Shown one piece after another: positions 45,847 to 59,500 of a stretch of 64,000 nt of DNA. A model generated the notes under the pieces. It saw only the letters and a program-made list of their open reading frames with translations. It was not told where the DNA came from and ran no database searches. Both the position numbers and the translations under genes were made by a program. The stretch comes from Methyloversatilis universalis FAM5. GTDB lineage: Bacteria; Pseudomonadota; Gammaproteobacteria; Burkholderiales; Rhodocyclaceae. The stretch lies in NCBI RefSeq assembly GCF_000214035.2, contig NZ_AFHG01000030.1:1-64000 (forward strand), in the 5' to 3' direction. Within the stretch, counting starts at the first letter, position 1. The number at the start of each line of letters is the position of its first letter.

Positions 45847-47628
45847 ATGAGCTTCGACGCGAAGGCCTTCCTGCCTACGGTGCCCGAAGATCCGGGCGTG
45901 TACCGGATGATAGGCAGCGAGGACGAGGTGCTCTACGTCGGCAAGGCGAAGAACCTGCGCCGGCGGGTGTCCTCCTACTTCCAGCGCACGCCGTCGAGCC
46001 CGCGCATCGGCATGATGGTGTCGCAGGTGGTGCGGGTGGACCTCACCGTGGTCAGGTCGGAAGCCGAGGCGCTCATCCTCGAGAACAACCTGATCAAGAG
46101 CCTGCGGCCGAAGTACAACATCCTGTTCCGGGACGACAAGTCCTACCCCTACATCAAGCTCAGCAATGACCGCTTCGCGCGCATCGGCTTCTTCCGCGGC
46201 ACGGTGGGCCGGGACGCGCGCTATTTCGGTCCGCTGCCCAACGCCTGGGCGGTGCGTGAAACGATACAGCTGGTGCAGCGGGTATTCCTGCTGCGCACCT
46301 GTGAGAACAGCGTGTTCTCGAACCGCTCGCGGCCCTGCCTGCTGCACCAGATCCATCGCTGTTCGGCGCCCTGTGTCGACCTCGTATCCAAGGAGGATTA
46401 CGACGAGGACGTGCGCATGGCCGCGCTGTTCCTGAACGGCCGCCACGGCGAGGTGATCGACCGGCTGTCGGAACAGATGAATGCTGCCGCCGAGGCGCTG
46501 GCCTTCGAGAAGGCGGCGCAGATCCGCGACCAGATCCGCGCGCTGTCCAAGGTGCTGCACAAGCAGTATGCCGACAGCGCCCGCGACGAAGACCTCGACA
46601 TCGTGGTCGCCATCGAGCGCGACGGCTCGGCCTGCGTCAATCACGCCATGGTGCGCGGCGGTCGTCACCTCGGTGACCATGCGCATTTTCCGGCCGCGGG
46701 GCAGGGCAGTGCGGCCGACATGCTGCTCGCCTTCGTCACCCAGCACTACGCGGCAGGCAATGCGCCTAAGCGCATCGTGGTCAATGCGCTGCCCGAGGCG
46801 GACGAGGGCGAGGCGCCGCTGCCCGGCTCCACGCTTGCGCTGGCCCGCAACGAACGCGAGCGCGCCTGGACCGACATGGCGCTGAAGAACGCCGAGATCG
46901 CGCTCGGCGTGAAGCTGGATGCCGGCGCCCGGGCGTCGCACCGGGTGCGCGCGCTGGTCGAGGCGCTGGAACTGGATGTGGCGCCGGAGCGCATCGAGTG
47001 TTTCGACATCAGCCACACGATGGGTGAGGCCACCGTGGCGTCCTGCGTGGTGTGGATGGGCGGCGCCATGCGCAACAGCGAGTACCGCCGCTACAACATC
47101 GACGGCATCACGCCGGGCGACGATTACGCCGCGATGCGCCAGGTGCTCACGCGCCGCTACGAGAAGGTGGCGAGCGGCGAGGGCGCACGGCCCGATCTGG
47201 TGCTGATCGATGGCGGCCGCGGCCAGCTGGGCATCGCCATCGAGGTGATGGCCGAACTCGGGCTGGACCTGCCGCTGGTCGGCGTAGCCAAGGGCGAAGA
47301 ACGCAAGATGGGCGCGGAAGAGCTGATACGCCCGGGCATCGACCAGGCGCTGGTGCTCGGTCCGGAGCATCCGGCGCTGCACCTGATCGCGGAAATTCGC
47401 GACGAGGCACACCGTTTCGCGATCGCAGGCCACCGCGCCAAGCGCGCGAAGAAGCGGCTCACCTCGACGCTGGAAGACATTCCGGGCATCGGTCCGGCGC
47501 GTCGCAAGCGACTGCTCACCACCTTCGGCGGACTGGCCGGCGTACGCAATGCCACGGTCGAGGATCTGTGCCGGGTGGACGGCATCAGTCGCACGCTCGC
47601 CGAACAGATACACCGGCAGTTAAACTAG
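45847..47628 (+). CDS. uvrC: Excinuclease ABC subunit C (UvrC)
   Basis: A 593-residue nucleotide-excision-repair nuclease. An N-terminal GIY-YIG domain (GVYRMIG, VLYVGKAKNLRRRVSSYF), a UVR motif near residue 210 (AFEKAAQIRDQIRAL), the UvrC RNase H-like domain with ECFDISHTMGE and LIDGGRGQLG, and C-terminal helix-hairpin-helix repeats (IPGIGPARRKRLLTTFGG). Complete. Confidence 0.97.
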   Translation: MSFDAKAFLPTVPEDPGVYRMIGSEDEVLYVGKAKNLRRRVSSYFQRTPSSPRIGMMVSQVVRVDLTVVRSEAEALILENNLIKSLRPKYNILFRDDKSYPYIKLSNDRFARIGFFRGTVGRDARYFGPLPNAWAVRETIQLVQRVFLLRTCENSVFSNRSRPCLLHQIHRCSAPCVDLVSKEDYDEDVRMAALFLNGRHGEVIDRLSEQMNAAAEALAFEKAAQIRDQIRALSKVLHKQYADSARDEDLDIVVAIERDGSACVNHAMVRGGRHLGDHAHFPAAGQGSAADMLLAFVTQHYAAGNAPKRIVVNALPEADEGEAPLPGSTLALARNERERAWTDMALKNAEIALGVKLDAGARASHRVRALVEALELDVAPERIECFDISHTMGEATVASCVVWMGGAMRNSEYRRYNIDGITPGDDYAAMRQVLTRRYEKVASGEGARPDLVLIDGGRGQLGIAIEVMAELGLDLPLVGVAKGEERKMGAEELIRPGIDQALVLGPEHPALHLIAEIRDEAHRFAIAGHRAKRAKKRLTSTLEDIPGIGPARRKRLLTTFGGLAGVRNATVEDLCRVDGISRTLAEQIHRQLN

Positions 47629-47633
47629 GCCTC

Positions 47634-48206
47634 ATGTTTACGCTGCCTACCGCGCTCACCTGGGCGCGCATCCTGCTGATTCCGCTGTTCGTCGGTGTGT
47701 TCTTCGTGCCCGCAGGCACGCTGGGGCTGCACGAAAAGAACCTGATCGCCACCGTAGTGTTCGTCGTTGCCGCGCTCACCGACTGGCTGGACGGTTACCT
47801 CGCGCGCACGCTGAACCAGACCTCGGCCTTCGGCGCCTTTCTCGATCCGGTCGCCGACAAGCTCATGGTGGCGGCGGCACTCATCATGCTGGTCGAGCTG
47901 TCGCGCACCAGCACCGTCATCGCGCTCATCATCATCGGGCGTGAAATCACCATTTCCGCGTTGCGCGAATGGATGGCCAAGGTGGGGGCCTCGCGCAGCG
48001 TTGCGGTATCGATGATCGGCAAGATCAAGACCACCGCCCAGATGATCGCCATCCCCATGCTGCTGTACTTCGATCCGTTGTTCGGCATCGACGTCGCCGC
48101 CATCGGCGGCAAGCTCATCTGGGTGGCTGCGGTGCTCACCGTGTGGTCCATGGTGTACTACATGCGAAAGGCATGGCCGGAGCTGCGTGCGCGCAAGGCG
48201 GTTTGA
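47634..48206 (+). CDS. pgsA: CDP-diacylglycerol-glycerol-3-phosphate phosphatidyltransferase
   Basis: A 190-residue inner-membrane enzyme making phosphatidylglycerophosphate. The CDP-alcohol phosphatidyltransferase motif D-X2-DG-X2-AR...G-X3-D-X3-D is seen as DWLDGYLARTLNQTSAFGAFLDPVADK, with about five membrane helices. It begins 5 bases after uvrC and is the last protein gene before the tRNA cluster. Confidence 0.96.
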   Translation: MFTLPTALTWARILLIPLFVGVFFVPAGTLGLHEKNLIATVVFVVAALTDWLDGYLARTLNQTSAFGAFLDPVADKLMVAAALIMLVELSRTSTVIALIIIGREITISALREWMAKVGASRSVAVSMIGKIKTTAQMIAIPMLLYFDPLFGIDVAAIGGKLIWVAAVLTVWSMVYYMRKAWPELRARKAV

Positions 48207-48235
48207 TCCCTGTTCAAAAAAGTGCGCACGCAGTG

Positions 48236-48263
48236 TTGACAGCTTCTCTGGCAGGCCTATAAT
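48236..48263 (+). promoter_or_regulatory. Consensus promoter of the tRNA cluster
   Basis: TTGACA (48236-48241) and TATAAT (48258-48263), both perfect, with a 16-base spacer. The GC-rich stretch after the -10 (GCGCGCC) resembles a stringent-response discriminator. The mature tRNA begins 13 bases later. Confidence 0.88.
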
Positions 48264-48276
48264 GCGCGCCTGTCTT

Positions 48277-48352
48277 GCGGGAATAGCTCAGTTGGTAGAG
48301 CGCAACCTTGCCAAGGTTGAGGTCGCGAGTTCGAGCCTCGTTTCCCGCTCCA
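48277..48352 (+). tRNA. tRNA-Gly(GCC), copy 1
   Basis: A 76-base tRNA with acceptor GCGGGAA/TTCCCGC, D-loop AGCTCAGTTGGTAGAGC, anticodon loop CTTGCCA with anticodon GCC, T-loop GTTCGAGCC and an encoded CCA end. Confidence 0.97.
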
Positions 48353-48360
48353 GGATACAG

Positions 48361-48388
48361 AAATGGGGAAGCCTAGCTTCCCCATTTT
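48361..48388 (+). terminator. Terminator-like hairpin inside the tRNA cluster
   Basis: AAATGGGGAAGC/GCTTCCCCATTT with loop CTA and a short T run, directly after tRNA-Gly copy 1. It resembles the hairpin after copy 2, suggesting the Gly unit was duplicated with its terminator. Confidence 0.75.
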
Positions 48389-48419
48389 GCTTCACAGCCG
48401 GTTCGCCGGCTGCGCCTCA

Positions 48420-48493
48420 GGCGAGGTGGCAGAGTGGTTATGCAGCGGCCTGCAAAGCCGTGGACGCCGGTTCGATTCCGACCCTCGCCTCCA
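48420..48493 (+). tRNA. tRNA-Cys(GCA)
   Basis: A 74-base tRNA with acceptor GGCGAGG/CCTCGCC, anticodon loop CTGCAAA with anticodon GCA, T-loop GTTCGATTC and encoded CCA. Confidence 0.96.
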
Positions 48494-48525
48494 GGACAAT
48501 TTGATCGGTGCTCACGTGCCGGTAC

Positions 48526-48601
48526 GCGGGAATAGCTCAGTTGGTAGAGCGCAACCTTGCCAAGGTTGAGGTCGCGAGTTCGAGCCTCGTTTCCCGCTCC
48601 A
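48526..48601 (+). tRNA. tRNA-Gly(GCC), copy 2
   Basis: Identical over its full 76 bases to the copy at 48277. No separate promoter is evident, so it probably depends on read-through from the cluster promoter. Confidence 0.97.
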
Positions 48602-48609
48602 ACACCCTG

Positions 48610-48644
48610 AAACGGGGAAGCGAAAGCTTCCCCGTTTTCTTTTG
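48610..48644 (+). terminator. Intrinsic terminator of the tRNA cluster
   Basis: AAACGGGGAAGC/GCTTCCCCGTTT with loop GAAA, followed by TTCTTTT. A textbook terminator. The 48645-48881 stretch after it shows no gene. Confidence 0.88.
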
Positions 48645-48881
48645 TGCTGCGCTCGCTGACTGCGCGTGCGTCCCGCCTGTGTCCGTTCCCGCATCGATGT
48701 TGCGAGGGGGCTGTCTTGCCCCTGTCGTGCGGCTTGCCCGCATGTGTCCGCCTGTCCGGGCTTATGATGCAGGTCTGATGCAGGGCCGCGTGGCAGCAGC
48801 GTGCGCGGCCGGACAAGGAATCCGGTGGCAGACGATCGGTCGGTGCGGCACATCCTCTCATCCAATCTTGCCGGCAGCGGC

Positions 48882-50918
48882 ATGTCGGCGCGGCGCCTTC
48901 TGCTGCGCTGCATGGCCCTGCTGGTCTGGCTGCCCGGCAGCGTATTCGCGGCCGGCACGGTCCGACTGGTGGCGGCCGAAATGTCGCCCTACATCGGGCC
49001 TACCCACGCGCAGCAGGGCTATGTCGCCGAACTGGTGAAGGCGGCGTTCGAACGCGTCGGCTACCGGGTGGATCTGCGTTTCTATCCCCTCGCCCGCGCG
49101 CGCAGCCTGGCCGCGGCCGGGCAGGCCGACGGCCTGCTTCCGGTGTCAGACAGCCGCGCGCTGGAAGACGACTTCGTCCTGTCGGCGCCTTTCCCGGGCG
49201 CGAATGGCGGCCTGCTGAAGAAGCGTTCGCTGAATCTGTCCTACCCGCCGGACGCGCCGGGCAAGCCGCTGGACACGTTGCGGGCGATGTCCGGCCTGCG
49301 CTTCGGCGCGGTGCGCGGGGCGTCGGTGTCGGCCGCTTTCGATCAGGCGGATTTCCTGAAGCGGGACTACGTCGACAGCGATCTGCAGAATCTGGACAAG
49401 CTGGCGCTGGGCCGCATCGATCTGATGGTGGTCGACAAGTTCCGCGCCAGTGATCTGATGATCCTGCACCGGCCGCATCTGATCGGCCAGATGGAGTTCC
49501 TGCGTCCGCCGCTGTTCCGCAGCGACTTTCACGTCGCGTTCTCGCGCAAGGCGCCGAATCAGGCAAAATTGCGCGCGGATTTCAACCGCGGGCTTGCGGC
49601 GCTGGCCGCCGAGGGGCGTATCGACGACATCCTGCTTCGTCATGGCCTGAGCGTGCGCAAGGCGGCGGTGGCCGGACGCGAGGTGCTCACGATCGGGACC
49701 GTGAACAATCCGGACATGCTGCTGATGCGCAAGCTGTCGGATGAATTCGTGCGCCAGAATCCGGGCCTGCGCATCGAGTGGCGCGTGCTCGACGAGAACT
49801 CGCTGCGAACCCGTCTGATGACCGATCTGGCGACTGCGGACGGGCAGTTCGACGTGATGACCATCGGTTCATACGAGGCGCCGATGTGGGCGGCCCGGGG
49901 CTGGCTGGCGCCCTTCGATGACCTGCCGCCGGCCTATGCCGTAGACGATCTGCTGCCGCCGGTGCGCGCCAGTCTGAGCTATCGCGACCGCCTGTATGCG
50001 CTGCCGTTCTACGCCGAAAGTTCGATGACCTATTACCGGCGGGACCTGTTCCAGCGCGCCGGCCTGACGATGCCGGACCAGCCGAGCTGGGCGGACATCC
50101 AGCGCTTTGCCGCGACGCTGCACGACCCGGCGGCCGGCGTGTATGGCATCTGCCTGCGCGGCCGACCCGGCTGGGGCGAGAACGTGACCCTGCTGACCAC
50201 GATGGCCAACAGTTTCGGCGGCCGCTGGTTTGACGAGAACTGGAAGCCCGAGCTCGACAGCGAACCCTGGCGGGAAGCGGTGCGGCTGTATGTCGATCTG
50301 CTGCAGCGCTACGGTCCGCCGGATGCGCACCTGAACGGATTCAACGAATCGCTGGATCTGTTCGCCCGCGGCAAATGCGCCCAGTGGGTGGATGCGACCG
50401 TGGCCGCCGGCATGCTGTACAACCCGAAGACCTCGAAGGTGGCCGGTCAGCTCGGCTATGCAGCGGCACCGGTCGCCCGGGTACGGGAAGGATCGAACTG
50501 GCTCTGGGTGTGGGCGCTGGCCGTGCCCGACAGTTCACCGAACAAGGCGCTGGCCCGACGCTTCGTGCAGTGGGCGACCTCGTCCGACTATGTCCGGCTG
50601 GTGGCCGCGCGCGAAGGCTGGGTGGCGGTGCCGCCCGGTACGCGGCAGTCGACCTACGACCAGGCGGCCTATCTGGGCGCTGCGCCGTTCGCCCGCTTCG
50701 TCAGCGACGCGATCAGACGTTCCAGCAACCAGCTGCCGGGCCGGAATTATCTCGGCATACAGTGGGTGGGCATTCCGGAGTTTCCGGCCATCGGTCACGG
50801 TTTCGGATCCGAGATCGCGAAGGTGCTCGGCGGCGAGCTCGATGTCGACAGCGCGCTGCGCAAGGCGCAGGCCGACATCGCTCGCCTGATGCGCGACTCG
50901 GGCTATCTGAAGCCGTAG
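48882..50918 (+). CDS. Fusion of two periplasmic substrate-binding domains
   Basis: A 678-residue exported protein (signal MSARRLLLRCMALLVWLPGSVFA). The first half, about residues 28-250, is an amino-acid-type binding domain (SBP_bac_3: YIGPTHAQQGYVAELVKAAFERVGY). The second, about 265-678, is a sugar-type domain (SBP_bac_1: FVRQNPGLRIEWRVLDENSLRTRL, YALPFYAESSMTYYRRDLF). No transporter genes are adjacent. It converges on the hybrid kinase at 50967, whose N-terminus has a periplasmic region, so a sensory role is possible but unproven. ATG 48882 starts the signal peptide. Confidence 0.85.
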   Translation: MSARRLLLRCMALLVWLPGSVFAAGTVRLVAAEMSPYIGPTHAQQGYVAELVKAAFERVGYRVDLRFYPLARARSLAAAGQADGLLPVSDSRALEDDFVLSAPFPGANGGLLKKRSLNLSYPPDAPGKPLDTLRAMSGLRFGAVRGASVSAAFDQADFLKRDYVDSDLQNLDKLALGRIDLMVVDKFRASDLMILHRPHLIGQMEFLRPPLFRSDFHVAFSRKAPNQAKLRADFNRGLAALAAEGRIDDILLRHGLSVRKAAVAGREVLTIGTVNNPDMLLMRKLSDEFVRQNPGLRIEWRVLDENSLRTRLMTDLATADGQFDVMTIGSYEAPMWAARGWLAPFDDLPPAYAVDDLLPPVRASLSYRDRLYALPFYAESSMTYYRRDLFQRAGLTMPDQPSWADIQRFAATLHDPAAGVYGICLRGRPGWGENVTLLTTMANSFGGRWFDENWKPELDSEPWREAVRLYVDLLQRYGPPDAHLNGFNESLDLFARGKCAQWVDATVAAGMLYNPKTSKVAGQLGYAAAPVARVREGSNWLWVWALAVPDSSPNKALARRFVQWATSSDYVRLVAAREGWVAVPPGTRQSTYDQAAYLGAAPFARFVSDAIRRSSNQLPGRNYLGIQWVGIPEFPAIGHGFGSEIAKVLGGELDVDSALRKAQADIARLMRDSGYLKP

Positions 50919-50966
50919 CGCGGCCGGCCTTGTCCCGGTTGCCCGGGGCTGGGCGCCGGCACCGTG

Positions 50967-54704
<3,738 letters not shown>

Positions 54705-54844
54705 GCGGCGGGCCTTCGGTGGGCGGAGCGTGAAACCGGCCGGGGCAGGGTCTGGGCGTCGGGATTCATGGGCGAGTGGCGGCTGACGACCGGCTCCGGT
54801 GCGCGGCTGGCCCGGAGCCGTGAATCATCACTACGACCCCATCA

Positions 54845-55411
54845 TTATCGGCGCTTGGCACCGGTTCTTGTGTCTTCTTTGTCACCAGCCGGCGCGGGCC
54901 CCTGTCCGCACAGCGCAGCCTGCCACGCCGCCAGCTTGCGCTCCGCCGGCAGGCCGGCGTAGGCCGGGCTGGTCGAGGGCAGGCGGATCAGTTCGAGCGG
55001 CCTCAGCTGCGGCGCGATATCGCGCCGGAACAGCCGTTCGGCGGTACCGCCATTGAAGGCGACCCGGCATATGCCCGGGTGGGCCGCGAAGAATTCGACG
55101 AAATCGTTGGCCTGCGCGCTGCGCAGATCGATGTCCGCATCCAGGCTTCCCGGGCGCTCGCAGCTTTCCAGCACGTCCCACAGTGCGATGCCAGCGCGTA
55201 TCAGCGCCTGCAGCCGGGCCTCGTACGGCAGCACCGGGCCGGCGCCGAACAGGGCGCCCATGATGGGCCAGAACTGGTTGCGCGGATGCGCGTAGTAGCG
55301 GCCGGCGGCCAGCGAGGCGACGCCGGGCATGGAGCCGAGGATGAGCGTGTGCGCAGTGGCCGGGTCGGCCACCGGCGGAAAGCTGCGCAGTCGCGGCAGG
55401 TCAGCGGCCAT
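54845..55411 (-). CDS. Hypoxanthine/uracil-DNA glycosylase (UDG family)
   Basis: A 188-residue DNA-repair glycosylase of the UDG superfamily, resembling the family-6 DNA-deoxyinosine glycosylases. LILGSMPGVASL is the motif A (GSMPG) and HPRNQFWPIMGALF the next block; RLPSTSPAYAGL is the C-terminal motif. It would remove hypoxanthine or uracil from deaminated DNA. The following minus-strand gene, cnoX, lies immediately upstream. Confidence 0.8.
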   Translation of the reverse strand: MAADLPRLRSFPPVADPATAHTLILGSMPGVASLAAGRYYAHPRNQFWPIMGALFGAGPVLPYEARLQALIRAGIALWDVLESCERPGSLDADIDLRSAQANDFVEFFAAHPGICRVAFNGGTAERLFRRDIAPQLRPLELIRLPSTSPAYAGLPAERKLAAWQAALCGQGPAPAGDKEDTRTGAKRR

Positions 55412-55420
55412 GCGCCCGGG

Positions 55421-56302
55421 TCAGCGGTTGAGCGCCGTGGCCAGTTCGCGCCGGTAGTGGCGGACCAGCGCGTGCTCCGATCCGAGCGCCGCGAACAGGT
55501 CCAGCAGGAAGCGGCGGCCGGCGTCGTCGTCGAAGCTGCGGTCGCGTCGAACGACCTCCAGGGCCTGTTCCATCGCCTTTTCCCATCTTTCGTCCGCGGC
55601 CAGTGCCGAGGCCAGCGACATGCGGGCGGCGAGGTCGCCCGGATTGCGGGCGATGCGGCCCACATAGTCGGTGTCGTCGCCCGAAGGCTGGCGGCGGGCG
55701 ATGGCGATGCGGGCATACAGCGCCCCGATGCGCGCACGGTCTTCCTGTTCGTAGGGCAGGGCGTCGAGCGCGGACTGCGCCTCGTCCAGCCGGCCGAGCG
55801 CGATCAGCGCCTCCACCCGGCCGAGCACCGCCGGCTCGAAACCCGGATCGATCGCCAGCGCACCCTGGAACAGGCCGAGCGCCGCGGTCGAATCGCCGCG
55901 GGCCAGCGCGGCCAGCGCTTCGTCGAAAGCGGGCAGCGCCGGCGAGGGCAGCAGCGTGTCCATGAAGGCGTGCAGTTCGCGGTCCGGCAGCACGCCGGTG
56001 AATTCATCGACCACCACGCCGCCGACGAAGGCCTTCACGTTCGGGATGCCGCGCACGCCGAAGCGACGTGCCAGTTCCGGGTTGTCGTCCGAATTGATCT
56101 TGGCCAGCCGCACCCGGCCGGCGTAGTCGGCCGCCAGCGCCTCAAGACGCGGCGTCAGTGCGCGGCAGGGCTGGCACCAGGGCGCCCAGAAATCGACCAG
56201 CACCGGCATGTGCTGCGAGGCGTCGATCACGTCGCGCTGGAAATTGGTCAGGTTGACCTCGATCACGTCGGCGCCGGGGCTGGCCGGGGCGTCTGCGGAC
56301 AT
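55421..56302 (-). CDS. cnoX: Thioredoxin-domain co-chaperone CnoX (YbbN)
   Basis: A 293-residue protein with an N-terminal thioredoxin domain and a C-terminal TPR-like region (about residues 120-293). The redox motif is WCQPC, whereas E. coli CnoX has SQHC, so this protein probably retains thiol-disulfide activity. It protects unfolding proteins from aggregation and hands them to GroEL or DnaK in relatives. ATG 56302 has GGAG 6 bases upstream; the longer in-frame start is unsupported. Confidence 0.92.
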   Translation of the reverse strand: MSADAPASPGADVIEVNLTNFQRDVIDASQHMPVLVDFWAPWCQPCRALTPRLEALAADYAGRVRLAKINSDDNPELARRFGVRGIPNVKAFVGGVVVDEFTGVLPDRELHAFMDTLLPSPALPAFDEALAALARGDSTAALGLFQGALAIDPGFEPAVLGRVEALIALGRLDEAQSALDALPYEQEDRARIGALYARIAIARRQPSGDDTDYVGRIARNPGDLAARMSLASALAADERWEKAMEQALEVVRRDRSFDDDAGRRFLLDLFAALGSEHALVRHYRRELATALNR

Positions 56303-56449
56303 GTGCACTCCTTCTGGATACCGGTTCGGCACGCGCAGCCATCGGTCGCTCGCGTGCGGATGCAATGGTACAGGGGCCGGAGGCCGCTCCGGGCAGGGCG
56401 GTCTGCCTGCGAAGCGCAACAGCCCCTAGGGTGGCCGTGCCATAGCCTT

Positions 56450-56455
56450 TATAAT
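56450..56455 (+). promoter_or_regulatory. Candidate -10 box of purL
   Basis: TATAAT 56 bases before the purL ATG. The -35 region is poor. No purine riboswitch or PurR box is obvious. Confidence 0.5.
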
Positions 56456-56510
56456 TGACGTTTTGGCCGCACCGTCGCCGGTGCCCGCCGACCATCCCTC
56501 CGCTTCCTTC

Positions 56511-59500
56511 ATGGCCCACATCCTCAAGCTCCGCGGCACGCCCGCCCTTTCCGCCGCCCGTCTTTCCCGTCTGGCCGACGCCTGCCGTATCGCAGCGCCC
56601 AAGCTGCGCGACCTGACGGCCACCCAGTACTTTTTCGTCGAATGTGCGGCCGAGCCCTCGGCCGAAGAGCGGGCGCGTCTGTGCGCGCTGCTCGCCGCGC
56701 AGCCGGCAGAGGCGGTCGAGGGACCGGCGCTGCTGGTGACGCCGCGTCTGGGCACGATTTCGCCCTGGTCGTCCAAGGCCAGCGACATCGCGCGCAACTG
56801 CGGCCTGACGGGCGTGCAGCGCATCGAGCGCGGCGTGCTGTACGAGCTGACGCTGTCGCGCGGCCTGCTGGGCGGCGGCGCACTGGACGACGCGGAGCGC
56901 GCGGCGCTGGCCGGCCTGCTGCACGACCGCATGACCGAATCGGTGTTCGGCAGCCTCGCTGACGCGGAGGCGCTGTTCAGCCACGTGCCGCCGCGCCCGC
57001 TGGTGAGCGTGTCGCTCGCCGAAGGCCGGGCCTCGCTGGAGCGCGCCAACGTCGAACTGGGCCTCGCCCTGTCCGACGACGAAATCGACTATCTGCTCGA
57101 TGCCTACACGAAGCTGGGCCGCAATCCGACCGACGTCGAACTGATGATGTTCGCCCAGGCGAACTCAGAGCACTGCCGGCACAAGATTTTCAACGCCAGC
57201 TGGACCATCGACTACCAGCCGCAGGACATGAGCCTGTTCGGCATGATCCGCGAAACCCACAAGGCCACGCCTCAGCACACCGTGGTGGCCTATTCGGACA
57301 ACGCGGCGGTGATCGAGGGCGCGACCACCGAGCCGGTGGCCCGCTTCTACCCGGACCGCACAGGTCGCTGGGGCTGGCACGAAGAGTCCATGCACTTCCT
57401 GGCCAAGGTCGAGACGCACAACCATCCGACCGCGATTTCGCCCTTCCCGGGTGCGGCCACCGGCGCCGGCGGCGAAATCCGCGACGAGGGCGCGACCGGC
57501 CGTGGCGCCAAGCCGAAAGCCGGTCTGGCCGGCTTCTCGGTGTCCAACCTGAACATTCCGGGCTTCGAACAGCCGTGGGAGCGTGTCGACGGCGAACTGT
57601 ACGGCAAGCCGGAACGCATCGCCTCGGCGCTGCAGATCATGATCGACGGCCCGCTGGGCGCGGCCGCGTTCAACAACGAATTCGGCCGCCCGAACCTCGC
57701 CGGCTACTTCCGCACCTTCGAACTGCCCTTCATGGGCGAAATGCGCGGCTATCACAAGCCCATCATGATCGCTGGCGGCATCGGCAACATCGCCGCCCGT
57801 GATGCGCTGAAGATCGAATTCCCGGCCGGCACCAAGCTGGTCGTGCTGGGCGGCCCGGCCATGCTGATCGGTCTGGGCGGCGGTGCTGCGTCGAGCATGA
57901 CCACCGGCACCAATACCGCCGACCTCGATTTCGCGTCGGTGCAGCGCGGCAACCCGGAAATCGAACGCCGGGCGCAGGAAGTGATCGACCGCTGCTGGCA
58001 GATGCAGGACGACAACCCGATTCTCGCGGTGCATGACGTCGGCGCCGGCGGCCTGTCGAACGCATTGCCCGAACTGGCCTATGGCGCCGGTCACGGCGCC
58101 TGGTTCGATCTGCGGGCGATCAACAGCGAAGAGTCGGGCATGAGCCCGGCCGAACTGTGGTGCAACGAATCGCAGGAGCGCTACGTGCTCGCGATCGGCC
58201 CTGAGCGCATCGCCGAATTCGAGGCGCTGTGCGTGCGCGAGCGCTGCCCGTACGCGGTGCTGGGCGAGGCGACCGCCGACGGTCAGCTCACGGTGGCCGA
58301 TCCGCTGTTCAATACGAAGCCGGTCGACATGCCAATGGACGTGCTGCTCGGCAAGCCGCCCAAGATGCACCGCACGGTGTCGCGCCGCCCGGCCTATGCG
58401 CCGCCGATGGACGTGGCCGGCTACGACCTGAAGGACGCCGCCTACCGCGTGCTGCGCATGCCGGCGGTGGCCAGCAAGTCCTTCCTGATCACCATCGGCG
58501 ACCGCTCGGTCGGCGGCCTCACCGCGCGTGACCAGTTCGTCGGCCCGTGGCAGGTGCCGGTGGCCGACGTCGCGGTTACCAGCGAGAGCTTTTCCGGCTA
58601 CCGCGGCGAGGCCTTCGCGATGGGCGAACGCACGCCGGTGGCGCTGCTGAACGGCCCGGCCTCCGGCCGCATGGCGATCGGCGAAGCGATCACCAACCTG
58701 ATCGCCGCCGACGTGCGCAGTTTCGAGCGCATCAAGCTGTCGGCGAACTGGATGGCGGCCGCCGGTCACAAGGGCGAGGACGCCGCACTTTTCGATACGG
58801 TGAAGGCGGTGGCGCTGGACTTCTGTCCGGCGCTGGGCCTGGCGATTCCGGTCGGCAAGGACAGTCTGTCGATGAAGACCCGCTGGTCTGACGGCGACAC
58901 GCAGAAGGAAGTGGTGGCGCCGCTGTCGCTGGTCATCACCGCCTTCGCCGGCGTCGAGGACGTGCGCCGCACGCTCACGCCGCAGCTGCTGATCGACCCG
59001 GAAATCGAAACCGAACTGCTGCTGATCGATCTCGGCCAGATGAAGAACCGCCTCGGCGGTTCGGCCTTCGCCCAGGCTTTTGGCGTGGTCGGCGAACATG
59101 CGCCGGACGCCGACGCGGTCTTGCTCGGCCGGCTGCTGCCGGCGATCAGCCGTCTGCGTGACGCCGGCCTGGTGCTGGCCTACCACGACCGCTCCGATGG
59201 CGGCCTGTTCGCCACGCTGTGCGAAATGGCGTTCGCGTCGCATGTCGGCCTGTCGATCAATCTCGACACGCTGGCCTATGACCCGCTGCTGGTCGATGTC
59301 GATTCGCTGGCCAAGAAGCCGGACGCGGTGCGCGGCCGCTTCAACGACCGCACCTTCTCCGCGCTGTTCGCCGAAGAGCTGGGCGCGGTGATCCAGATCC
59401 GCGTCGATCAGCGTTCGCAGGTGATGGACATCCTGCGCGAAGCCGGTCTGTCCGGCGTCACCCACGGCCTCGGCAATCCGAACGACCGCGACGAAATCCG

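Noticed and set aside
44677-47613. 978-codon minus-strand open frame opposite nagZ and uvrC
   Set aside because: Antisense shadow; the plus-strand genes have complete catalytic motifs.
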